Shown here in pieces: positions 45,250-53,330 of a stretch of 64,000 nt of DNA. Source of the DNA: an uncultured Dokdonia sp. (lineage in GTDB: Bacteria > Bacteroidota > Bacteroidia > Flavobacteriales > Flavobacteriaceae); NCBI GenBank assembly GCA_938002835.1, contig CALKZS010000010.1, positions 38,305-102,304 on the forward strand, read 5' to 3'. Numbering within the stretch: position 1 is the stretch's first letter; every line of letters begins with the position of its first letter. The translations under genes were made by a program, and so were the position numbers. The notes beneath the pieces were generated by a model that was not told the origin of the DNA, ran no database searches, and saw nothing but the letters and a program-made list of their open reading frames with translations.

Positions 45250-45741
45250 TCATCGCTTTACCTCTATCACTTCTAGGTTTTCTATCTTTCCTTGTGATAC
45301 TGTAAATCGTAACATTGTACGCACTTTATGAAAACCGTGTTTTCCTATGGCTCCAGGATTCATATGCAGTAACCCTCTTTTTTTATCTGGCATTACTTTT
45401 AATATATGGCTGTGACCACAAATAAATAATCTAGGTGGATTTGCATAAATCTCTTCTCTAATAGCAGGCGAATACCTTCCAGGATAGCCTCCTATATGTG
45501 TGATTAGGACATCTACACCTTCACACAAAAATCTATTATTGAGCGGAAATTCTTGTCTAGCCTCCTTATCATCTATATTACCGTAAACAGCTCGTAAAGG
45601 TTTTCGGTTTTTTATGGCATCAGTAACTTTTAGATCACCTATGTCACCTGCGTGCCATACCTCATCTGCCCAATCTACGTGTGTGAGTATGTGATTGTCT
45701 ATATAACTGTGTGTATCGCTTAGAAGGAGTATTTTTTTCAT
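45250..45741 (-). CDS. YfcE-type metallophosphoesterase
   Basis: 163 residues from the ATG at 45741 (MKKILLLSDTHSYID). The calcineurin-like metal motifs are LSDTH, HAGDIGD, VYGNIDD, LITHIGG and CGHSHI. YfcE/MJ0936 family phosphodiesterase; substrate unknown. Divergent from truA with only 48 bp between start codons, most of which is a palindrome. Confidence 0.92.
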   Translation of the reverse strand: MKKILLLSDTHSYIDNHILTHVDWADEVWHAGDIGDLKVTDAIKNRKPLRAVYGNIDDKEARQEFPLNNRFLCEGVDVLITHIGGYPGRYSPAIREEIYANPPRLFICGHSHILKVMPDKKRGLLHMNPGAIGKHGFHKVRTMLRFTVSQGKIENLEVIEVKR

Positions 45742-45748
45742 TTGAGTG

Positions 45749-45764
45749 CGCTTTCGCGAAAGCG
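45749..45764. repeat. GCTTTCGCGAAAGC palindrome, copy 12
   Basis: Perfect 16 bp palindrome in the 48 bp gap between the divergent start codons of the phosphoesterase and truA. Confidence 0.95.
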
Positions 45765-45789
45765 TATATTTGTCCAAAAATACAACACC

Positions 45790-46548
45790 TTGCGTTATTT
45801 TATTGAGCTTTCTTATTTTGGTAAACATTATCACGGCTGGCAACGACAACCCAATGCTATCACTGTGCAGGAAACCATTGAGAAAGCACTTTCTACGCTA
45901 TTGAGAAAGCCTGTGTCTATTATGGGTGCTGGGCGCACTGATACTGGTGTACACGCCTTGCAAATGTATGCACATTTTGATTGGGATGATGAAGACGGAA
46001 TTACAGAGTATTCATTAGAACAGCTCACTTATAAACTCAATAATTTTTTACCTGTAGATATTGCTATTGCTACCATTTTTGAAGTGCCAGAAGAAGCTCA
46101 CACAAGGTTTGATGCTATAAATAGATCCTATATCTATAAGATTTCTAAACATAAAAATGTTTTTACTTCAGATCACGCTTATTGCTTTAAATATGACCTA
46201 GACGTAAAAGCAATGAATGAGGCTGCACAATTATTACTCACCTATAATGATTTTGAGTGTTTTTCAAAATCAAATACAGACGTTAGAACGTATCTTTGTA
46301 ATATTGAAGAAGCGTGTTGGACTGAAGAAGATAATGAATTAAGATTTCACATTACCGCAAATAGGTTTTTACGTAATATGGTAAGAGCTATTGTAGGTAC
46401 GCTTTTAGAAATAGGACAACACAAAAAACCTGTTTCCTGGATGCACGATGTTATAAAAACTAAAAACAGATCTCAAGCTGGATCTTCTGTGCCTGGTCAC
46501 GGTTTGTACCTTTCTAAAATCACATATCCAAAAGATATCATACAGTAA
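45790..46548 (+). CDS. truA: tRNA pseudouridine synthase A
   Basis: Modifies U38-40 of tRNA anticodon arms. The catalytic Asp is in VSIMGAGRTDTGVHALQMYA (GRTDxGVHA), preceded by RYFIELSYFGKHYHGWQRQP and followed by SYIYKISKHK and AITANRFLRNMVRAIVGTLLE-type FLRNMVR. About 252 residues. The start is best placed at a TTG (45790) immediately before CGTTATTTTATTGAG; there is no in-frame ATG nearby. It overlaps the ABC exporter start by one base (TAATG). Confidence 0.95.
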   Translation: MRYFIELSYFGKHYHGWQRQPNAITVQETIEKALSTLLRKPVSIMGAGRTDTGVHALQMYAHFDWDDEDGITEYSLEQLTYKLNNFLPVDIAIATIFEVPEEAHTRFDAINRSYIYKISKHKNVFTSDHAYCFKYDLDVKAMNEAAQLLLTYNDFECFSKSNTDVRTYLCNIEEACWTEEDNELRFHITANRFLRNMVRAIVGTLLEIGQHKKPVSWMHDVIKTKNRSQAGSSVPGHGLYLSKITYPKDIIQ

Positions 46549-48314
46549 TGGCAATAGAAAAAGGAAACGCATTTGACAAACAGCTATTTAAAAGACTGTT
46601 GCACTTTACAACACCATATCGCAAGCGATTATATCTTGCTGCTTTAGGAGCTATTGTACTATCTATATGCGCCGCATTGCGACCTTATTTCCTTAAAAAT
46701 GCTATAGACTTAGGTATTAATAATAGATCTGTAGATCATCTATTTTATTATCTAGAATTAATGGTTGCCGTACTTTTGGGTGAGGTATTATTTCAATTAT
46801 TATTTATCTATTTTTCTAACTGGATAGGTCAACAAGTGATTAAAGATATAAGGGTTAAGCTCTTTAATCATATGTTAGGCTTTAAAATGCAGTATTATGA
46901 TACATCTGCAGTGGGAAGACTTGTAACAAGAGCTGTAGGAGATATGGAAACAATCTCTAGTATCTTCTCGCAAGGGCTGTTTATGATTATTGCAGATCTT
47001 CTAAAAATGAGTGTTGTTCTGGCTTTTATGTTTTATGAAAGCTGGAGACTCACACTTATTGTTCTTGCTGTTTTTCCTATAATATTATATGCAACACGTG
47101 TTTTTCAACGTGCGATGAAAGTTGCTTTTGAAGAAGTACGTACTCAAGTTGCAAACTTAAATACTTTTGTACAGGAACGAGTTACTGGAATGAAAATCGT
47201 ACAGATTTTTAATAGAGAAGCTATAGAGCATAAAAAATTTCAAGAGATCAATAAAAAACATATGGATGCTTGGAATAAAACAGTATGGTATAATTCTATT
47301 TTCTTTCCAGTTGCAGAAATATGTACCTCTATTACTATAGGTCTTATTGTTTGGTACGGCGGATTAAGGGCCGTTGGTAGTGATGTAGTAACTATAGGTC
47401 TTATCACAGCATTCATCACTTATATACAAATGTTATTTACACCCTTACGTCAAATAGCAGATAAGTTTAATACACTACAAATGGGTATGGTAGCTGCAAA
47501 TCGTGTTTTTGCAATACTTGATACTTCTTCATCTATTGAAGACACTGGAGTGAGACATCTAGAACATATAAAAGGTGAGATCACTTTTAAAGATGTTAGA
47601 TTTTCTTATATAGAAAATGAAAAAGTATTAAAAGGAGTTTCTTTTACCGCAAATCCTGGAGAAACTATTGCTATAGTAGGATCTACTGGTGCTGGAAAAT
47701 CTACAATAATTAACCTATTAAGTAGATTTTATGAAATAGATAGTGGTAGTATATTAGTTGACAATATTAATGTAAAAGATATCCCTCTTAGTGATTTACG
47801 AACTGAAATCGCTGTAGTTTTACAAGACGTTTTCTTATTTGCTGATACTATACTTAATAATATCACACTTAAAGATCCTTCTATTACAGAAGCTCAAGTT
47901 ATTGAAAGTGCTAAAGCTATAGGAGTTCACGATTTTATAACTAGCTTACCTAATGGATATTATTATAATGTAAAAGAACGTGGCGCTATGCTTTCTAGTG
48001 GGCAGCGACAACTTATTGCATTTTTAAGAGCATATGTAAGTAATCCTTCTATTTTAATTTTAGATGAAGCTACCTCTTCTGTAGACTCACATAGTGAACA
48101 ACTTATTCAAAAAGCTATCCGTAAAATCACAAAAGGACGTACTTCTATTGTAATCGCTCATAGACTTGCTACAATTAAAAAAGCAGATAAAATTATCGTT
48201 ATGGAAAAAGGACTCATTATAGAACAAGGGTCTCACAAAGAATTACTGCAAAAAGAAAACGGACATTATCGCAATCTATACGAAGTACAATTTATGCAAG
48301 CCGAAGCTAGTTAA
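46548..48314 (+). CDS. ABC exporter (MsbA-like, fused membrane and ATPase domains)
   Basis: 588 residues. Six TM helices in residues 25-310, then the ATPase: Walker A GETIAIVGSTGAGKSTIINL near 375, Q-loop AVVLQDVFLFADTI, signature LSSGQRQLIAF, Walker B ILILDEATSSVD, H-loop VIAHRLATIK. A homodimeric lipid or multidrug exporter. Translationally coupled to truA by one-base overlap. Its stop codon lies inside the first unit of the heptanucleotide array. Confidence 0.95.
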   Translation: MAIEKGNAFDKQLFKRLLHFTTPYRKRLYLAALGAIVLSICAALRPYFLKNAIDLGINNRSVDHLFYYLELMVAVLLGEVLFQLLFIYFSNWIGQQVIKDIRVKLFNHMLGFKMQYYDTSAVGRLVTRAVGDMETISSIFSQGLFMIIADLLKMSVVLAFMFYESWRLTLIVLAVFPIILYATRVFQRAMKVAFEEVRTQVANLNTFVQERVTGMKIVQIFNREAIEHKKFQEINKKHMDAWNKTVWYNSIFFPVAEICTSITIGLIVWYGGLRAVGSDVVTIGLITAFITYIQMLFTPLRQIADKFNTLQMGMVAANRVFAILDTSSSIEDTGVRHLEHIKGEITFKDVRFSYIENEKVLKGVSFTANPGETIAIVGSTGAGKSTIINLLSRFYEIDSGSILVDNINVKDIPLSDLRTEIAVVLQDVFLFADTILNNITLKDPSITEAQVIESAKAIGVHDFITSLPNGYYYNVKERGAMLSSGQRQLIAFLRAYVSNPSILILDEATSSVDSHSEQLIQKAIRKITKGRTSIVIAHRLATIKKADKIIVMEKGLIIEQGSHKELLQKENGHYRNLYEVQFMQAEAS

Positions 48315-48409
48315 TCGCTAACGGCTAATGGCTAATGGTTAATGGTTAATGGTTAATGGTTAATGGTTAATGGTTAATGGTTAATGGTTAATGGTTAATG
48401 GTTAATGGT
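48312..48409. repeat. TAATGGT heptanucleotide tandem array
   Basis: 14 units of 7 bp: TAATCGC, TAACGGC, TAATGGC, then 11 perfect TAATGGT copies. The first unit contains the stop codon of the ABC exporter (TAA at 48312). It is followed by AT-rich DNA before the cyclase gene's 3' end. Confidence 0.95.
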
Positions 48410-48459
48410 TAATTTACAATTTATAAAAATTAAAAATGAGATAGATAATTATAATTAAA

Positions 48460-49572
48460 CTATTCTACTCGTTCAAAACTTACGACAGCTACTTTTTCAG
48501 CTTTTCCTTTAAGTGATGCACTCTCCTGTTCTATTCTATGTACTCCTTTAGGAAGCTTTGTTAATATATCTGAAAATGCTTTTGAAGCTAGAATATCTAC
48601 ACCTCTATCATTACATATAGATTGTATGCGAGCAGTTGTGTTAAGTACATCTCCAGAGAAAGCAATGTCTCTTTTTATTTTTCCTAACTCCCCCACCATT
48701 ACTTGACCATAATGAAAGCCTACTTTAAAACCAGGTACTTCACCATAACGCTTAGTATATATAGCTGCTTTATTTTTTATTATATCATTCATTTTATAAT
48801 AACAGCGAAGTGCATTAGACTTTTTTAATCCATTTTTCATTTTCCAAGTGATCACAACCTCATCTCCTACATATTGATATACTTCACCTTTGGTTTGCAT
48901 AATTGCGGGTGTGATATCGTTAAAAAAGTCCTTTAAAAAATTAAAGTATTCCTTTTCTCCTATACTCTCTGCAATGCGAGTGGCATCACGTATATCTGCA
49001 AACATAAAAATGCGTGTTTCTTTTTTAGGTAAGAAATAATGCCCCATCAAATAATCTACAAAAACACCTGGACCATATTTATCATTAATCATTAATGTCA
49101 CTAAAGTGATTAACACAATAAACAACCAAGTAAAGTAGCTTTTAATAAAAATTCCTTCTAGGTAAAAAGCAGAAATCTTCTCTTTGAGCGCCTCACTATC
49201 TATAGCAAGGCCTAGATAATCTGTAAAATAGTAGATAGCTCCTAAAGTTCCTATTAAAAAGGCCATTACAGTATATAAAGTAATGATTAAAATAACGGCT
49301 TTCCAGAACGCATATTTACGCAACCAAAACTCCATTACATTTACTACAAAAAAACCGCCTATAATACTAGCTATAAGAGCAACTATGAGAAATGTATTAT
49401 AAGAAACTTCAAAATCAAAGTTGGAGTCAAAGCCATTTGCTGCTTTTAAAATACTATAATCATAAAAGAAAATAATATTAGCAAGTAACATCCAAGCAAT
49501 AATTATAAAGAATGCTCTCCTTACATAAAATAATATCTCGCTACCTGTTATTTTTTTTGAAGAAATTGCCAT
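48460..49572 (-). CDS. Membrane class III adenylate/guanylate cyclase
   Basis: 370 residues. Four TM helices in 15-180 (for example AFFIIIAWMLLANIIFFY, FLIVALIASIIGGFFVVNV), then a class III cyclase domain: MFADIRDATRIAE (first metal Asp), YQYVGDEVVITWKM (second metal Asp), GFHYGQVMVGELG, SGDVLNTTARIQS with Asn and Arg of the transition-state set. The base-selecting residue is probably Lys in LKGKAEK, favouring ATP. A cAMP role in Bacteroidota is uncertain. Downstream of the DUF3667 pair after a 65 bp gap with a palindrome. Confidence 0.9.
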   Translation of the reverse strand: MAISSKKITGSEILFYVRRAFFIIIAWMLLANIIFFYDYSILKAANGFDSNFDFEVSYNTFLIVALIASIIGGFFVVNVMEFWLRKYAFWKAVILIITLYTVMAFLIGTLGAIYYFTDYLGLAIDSEALKEKISAFYLEGIFIKSYFTWLFIVLITLVTLMINDKYGPGVFVDYLMGHYFLPKKETRIFMFADIRDATRIAESIGEKEYFNFLKDFFNDITPAIMQTKGEVYQYVGDEVVITWKMKNGLKKSNALRCYYKMNDIIKNKAAIYTKRYGEVPGFKVGFHYGQVMVGELGKIKRDIAFSGDVLNTTARIQSICNDRGVDILASKAFSDILTKLPKGVHRIEQESASLKGKAEKVAVVSFERVE

Positions 49573-49617
49573 TTATATATATTGAACTAAAGTGTTATTT
49601 TAAAAGATTATATATAC

Positions 49618-49631
49618 GCTTTCGCGAAAGC
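49618..49631. repeat. GCTTTCGCGAAAGC palindrome, copy 13
   Basis: Core palindrome between the second DUF3667 stop and the cyclase start. Confidence 0.95.
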
Positions 49632-49637
49632 AAAAAA

Positions 49638-50660
49638 CTATTCTGATTCATTTTTTATCATTTCTGGCGTGATCTCTAAGGTATCTTCTAAACGTTTGAT
49701 ACTGTCATTATATATTGAATCCTTTTCTTTTGCTGCTTTTCTTCTAGCATTATCTTGATCAATACTTGATTTAATAAATTTTCCAAAAACCGAGCTATCA
49801 TCAATTTCTTTACCGTTACTTTTATCTATACCTACTTTAACTCCATATATTATCATAGGTGTCATTAGAAAACAACTCAAAACAGAAATAACCACAAAAA
49901 ATAATAATGTCTTGAGAATTGTAGATGCTAAATCTAATTTAAAAAGACGCTTTAAGACATATAAAGAAAAGAAAAACAATAAAAAGGAAATTCCAAAACC
50001 TACATATGTAAGTATTTGGGGGCTCCAAATTACTGAAATTTGTACTATCACACTTACTATAGATATATGACTATAGGTATATAAAAATATTACAAAATGT
50101 TCTACTAGATTATATTTTTTATGATTCCAAAAAACTATTTTTGATAGTATTGCAAAAAAAGGTATCAAAAGAATCATATATAAAGTTTGATTTTCTATAA
50201 ACCAGTTTGTAATACTACTTCGCATCTCTATCTGTTCTTGACTCATCGATGAATCTAAAGATTGCATTTGTAACGCAACAAAATCTTCTAAAAACCAACC
50301 CTTTAACAAGAAATAATACAATCCAGTAAAAGAAATCGCTATCGCAAAATAATTAAATGCGGGCAAATACTTTTTACGCATCCCGTTCATATAGCCACCT
50401 ATCACATCTTCTGGCTGGCGAAACATCGTGATAAACGTCTTAAAAAAAGAGTTTTCTAGATTAAGAAAACGATCAAAAAAGTCTGCTATTAAATTACGCC
50501 ACGTGATTCTATTGTATATACGTTTACCTCCACAATGAGAACAAAATCGTTGGTCTAATGCTATATGCTCATTACAGTTTATACAGGTATCACTAACTTC
50601 TAGAAGTTGTGCTTTCTTTTTTTCTATTTTTTTTTGTGCTTTCTTTTCTTTTTTTGACAT
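49638..50660 (-). CDS. DUF3667 membrane protein, copy 2
   Basis: 340 residues. N-terminal zinc ribbon CINCNEHIALDQRFCSHCGG (four Cys), then RITWRNLIADFFDRFLNLEN, MFRQPEDVIGGYMNGMRKKY and several TM helices (YFAIAISFTGLYYFLLKG, FVVISVLSCFLMTPMIIYGV), then a charged C-terminus. This is the DUF3667 signature. Function unknown. It is 22 nt downstream of its paralog in the cdaA operon. Confidence 0.92.
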   Translation of the reverse strand: MSKKEKKAQKKIEKKKAQLLEVSDTCINCNEHIALDQRFCSHCGGKRIYNRITWRNLIADFFDRFLNLENSFFKTFITMFRQPEDVIGGYMNGMRKKYLPAFNYFAIAISFTGLYYFLLKGWFLEDFVALQMQSLDSSMSQEQIEMRSSITNWFIENQTLYMILLIPFFAILSKIVFWNHKKYNLVEHFVIFLYTYSHISIVSVIVQISVIWSPQILTYVGFGISFLLFFFSLYVLKRLFKLDLASTILKTLLFFVVISVLSCFLMTPMIIYGVKVGIDKSNGKEIDDSSVFGKFIKSSIDQDNARRKAAKEKDSIYNDSIKRLEDTLEITPEMIKNESE

Positions 50661-50682
50661 TAACTTTCAGGTTAGTTATACA

Positions 50683-51654
50683 TTAATGTGTTTTTATGGC
50701 TTGTATTGTATCTTTTATTTTTTCTACACTTAAACGTATAGAGTCTTTAGTTATACTATCTTTTACTGCTTGTTTTTGTTGTTTAATAACTTCTATTTGA
50801 TCCTGTGTATTTTTAATGATTTCATCAAAGGCACCAAAGGAATATGCAATACCTCCAGTAATAGAAAAAAACAAACAAGTAAATGGTAATACAATAGTTA
50901 TAAAAAATAATGTCTTTATAAGAATATTCTTTATTGTCATTTCAAAAACTCGATATAACACATATGCTGTATATATAATAGGACCAATAACTGTAAGACC
51001 AGATAACATAAACTGCACTGTATTAGACCATATAAATAATACTCCTAATAATGAAAGTAGTATTTGAAATTGAGAATAGGCATACAAATGAATAACAAGA
51101 TGTTCTATAAAATTATATTTTTTATAATTCCAGAAAACTATTTTTGAGAGTATCGCATAAAAAGGAATATTTATAAAACTTAAGATACTTTGGTAATCAA
51201 ACATAAAGTTTATATTCTTAAGCACAGCATCGCTATTTTCAATCTTTATTCCATCTGAAAATCCTGAAGAAAATAACCCTAAATTTTCAGAACCTAAAAA
51301 CCAATTTCTAAATACAAAAGTGTAAAAACTAGTTATGGTAAGTGCTATTGCAAAATAACCAAATGCAGACATATAGCGTTTTCGCAAACCGTTTATATAA
51401 CCATCTATTACATCTTCTGGTTGTTTAAAAAGGTTAACAATAGTTTTAAGCAATACATTTTCTATATTAAGAAAACGCTCTGTAAAATCTTCAAATAAAT
51501 TTCTAACAGTAAGTCTATTATAAATGCGTTTTGCTCCGCAAGAAGGACAAAATTTTTGATTAACAAATAGATGATGTCCACAGTTTTTACACTGATTTAA
51601 TACTTCAAGTTTTGTTGAGCTTTTTTCTTGATTATCTTGTAACTCTTCTGTCAT
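50683..51654 (-). CDS. DUF3667 membrane protein, copy 1
   Basis: 323 residues, homologous along its length to the next gene. Zinc ribbon CKNCGHHLFVNQKFCPSCGA, then RLTVRNLFEDFTERFLNIEN, LFKQPEDVIDGYINGLRKRY and TM helices (GYFAIALTITSFYTFVF, IYTAYVLYRVFEM). 7 nt after cdaA, so co-translated with it. The pair probably form related membrane complexes; no activity is known. Confidence 0.92.
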   Translation of the reverse strand: MTEELQDNQEKSSTKLEVLNQCKNCGHHLFVNQKFCPSCGAKRIYNRLTVRNLFEDFTERFLNIENVLLKTIVNLFKQPEDVIDGYINGLRKRYMSAFGYFAIALTITSFYTFVFRNWFLGSENLGLFSSGFSDGIKIENSDAVLKNINFMFDYQSILSFINIPFYAILSKIVFWNYKKYNFIEHLVIHLYAYSQFQILLSLLGVLFIWSNTVQFMLSGLTVIGPIIYTAYVLYRVFEMTIKNILIKTLFFITIVLPFTCLFFSITGGIAYSFGAFDEIIKNTQDQIEVIKQQKQAVKDSITKDSIRLSVEKIKDTIQAIKTH

Positions 51655-51660
51655 AAATTA

Positions 51661-52434
51661 TTAACTCAAATCACTTTCTAACAAAGTACGTAGTTCATCT
51701 ACAGTTTTAAAAAGCACAAACTTTCCATCTTTAACATAACTTATGTCTCCTGTCTCCTCACTTACTACAAGTGCAAGTGCATCTGTTTTTTCTGTAATTC
51801 CTACTGCAGCTCTATGTCTCAAACCAAATCGCAATGGTATACTACGTTCTTGTGTTACTGGTAAAATAACACGTGTGGCTGTTATTTTATTTTCTTCGAT
51901 AATCATTGCTCCATCGTGTAGTGTAGAGTTTTTATAAAACACACTTTCTATAATAGGCCGATTTACTTGTATATCCATACGATCACCAGAATCTTTTACA
52001 AACTCAAGACTTGTTGTGCGTCTTATTACAATAAGAGCTCCTGTTTTTGTTGCTCCCATTTTATCACAAGCTCCCAAAATTGCATTAATATCTACTTTAA
52101 GAATAGACTCTTTTTTAGAAAAATTTAAGCTTTTAAAAAGACCTCCATTAGTAAGATTTGTACTTCCTATAAGTAATAAGAATTTTCTAATCTCTTGTTG
52201 AAATACAACTATAAGTGCAAACATTCCTACTCCTATAAACTGCCCTAAAATGGTACTAAGCATTTCCATTTTGAGTAGTACAGTAAGTTGCCATATCAAG
52301 TAAATAAACACTATCCCTATAAATATATTAATGGCAACAGTGCCCTTTACTAGTTTGTAGAGATAAAACATCAAAAATGCAACCAGTACTATATCTATAC
52401 CATCGAGTATGCGTATGTTTTCTATTAATTCCAA
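51661..52434 (-). CDS. cdaA: Diadenylate cyclase CdaA
   Basis: Makes c-di-AMP from two ATP. Three TM helices (IVLVAFLMFYLYKLV, INIFIGIVFIYLIWQL, GQFIGVGMFALIVVF) and a DisA_N domain with DGA (NSTLHDGAMIIEENK) and RHR (FGLRHRAAVGITEK) catalytic motifs. 257 residues from the TTG at 52434, which gives the family's usual length and N-terminus. The longest frame starts at another TTG (52536); no ATG is available. First of cdaA-DUF3667-DUF3667. Confidence 0.9.
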   Translation of the reverse strand: MELIENIRILDGIDIVLVAFLMFYLYKLVKGTVAINIFIGIVFIYLIWQLTVLLKMEMLSTILGQFIGVGMFALIVVFQQEIRKFLLLIGSTNLTNGGLFKSLNFSKKESILKVDINAILGACDKMGATKTGALIVIRRTTSLEFVKDSGDRMDIQVNRPIIESVFYKNSTLHDGAMIIEENKITATRVILPVTQERSIPLRFGLRHRAAVGITEKTDALALVVSEETGDISYVKDGKFVLFKTVDELRTLLESDLS

Positions 52435-52587
52435 ATAATAAAGGCTTTTCGTAAAAATAGAAGAATAAAGACTATTCAAAAAACTTCCATCTATAAAATT
52501 ATCAATACATAATAACTTTAAAGTAACAGCTTGCAATTAATTGTTAAGATTTTCGGCTTAGGGTATATCACTAAAGAGGTGTTAGTG

Positions 52588-52603
52588 CGCTTTCGCGAAA
52601 GCG
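52588..52603. repeat. GCTTTCGCGAAAGC palindrome, copy 14
   Basis: Perfect 16 bp palindrome between the redoxin stop and the cdaA start. Confidence 0.95.
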
Positions 52604-52616
52604 TAAAAACCATTCC

Positions 52617-53171
52617 TTATTTCCACTTAATATTACAACCTATACTTGCTTTTTGTATTTCAGACTGTGGTTTACTACTAAATAAATTATCTAATGCTTC
52701 TCTTAAATCACGGCCATTTACCGATATTCCATTACCTGGACGACTATCATCTAACTGACCTCGGTATACTAATCTATCATTTGCCCCAAAAACATAAAAA
52801 TCTGGTGTACACGCAGCATCATACTTTTTTGCTACTTCTTGAGATTGATCAAATAAGTACGGAAATGTGAAATTATTTTTATGCGCATTTTTCCACATTA
52901 GCTCTGGGCCATCTTGAGGATATACTTCTATATCATTACTACTTATTGCTACAAAACCAAAACCTAGAACACGATAATCATTTGCAATACGTACAATCTC
53001 TTCTATCACGTGAATTACAAACGGGCAATGATTACATATAAACATTACAACAGTACCTCGTTCTCCCCGGATATCTTTATAACTACAAAGCTGATTTGTA
53101 ACCGTATCTACTAGCTCAAAATCTGGAGCTTTAGTTTCTAATGGTAACATATTTGAAGGAGTTAATGCCAT
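52617..53171 (-). CDS. Thioredoxin-fold redoxin (AhpC/TSA-like)
   Basis: 184 residues, no signal. APDFELVDTVTNQLCSYKDI, then VVMFICNHCPFVIHVIEEIV with a CNHC active site, and FVAISSNDIEVYPQDGPELM, PYLFDQSQEVAKKYDAACTPDFYVF (conserved Pro). This CxxCPxV group is common in Bacteroidota and acts as a thiol oxidoreductase of unknown partner. Upstream of cdaA on the same strand. Confidence 0.9.
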   Translation of the reverse strand: MALTPSNMLPLETKAPDFELVDTVTNQLCSYKDIRGERGTVVMFICNHCPFVIHVIEEIVRIANDYRVLGFGFVAISSNDIEVYPQDGPELMWKNAHKNNFTFPYLFDQSQEVAKKYDAACTPDFYVFGANDRLVYRGQLDDSRPGNGISVNGRDLREALDNLFSSKPQSEIQKASIGCNIKWK

Positions 53172-53330
53172 AGGTATAGTAAAAAGATTAATGATCGTTA
53201 TATAATATATGTCGCAAATATAAATAGATGTTACAGTTGTTTATAACAAATTAATATCTCACTAAGATCACGTATTATTGCTAGACTAACAAAATTTACT
53301 TTTAGTGAGTATAAATAAAAATGATATCTC

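Noticed and set aside
45742..45789. TTG at 45742 as truA start
   Set aside because: It would add 16 residues encoded by the palindrome; the family starts at RYFIEL, fitting the TTG at 45790.
48312..48409. Tandem array as a possible CRISPR
   Set aside because: Units are 7 bp with no spacers; no cas genes nearby.
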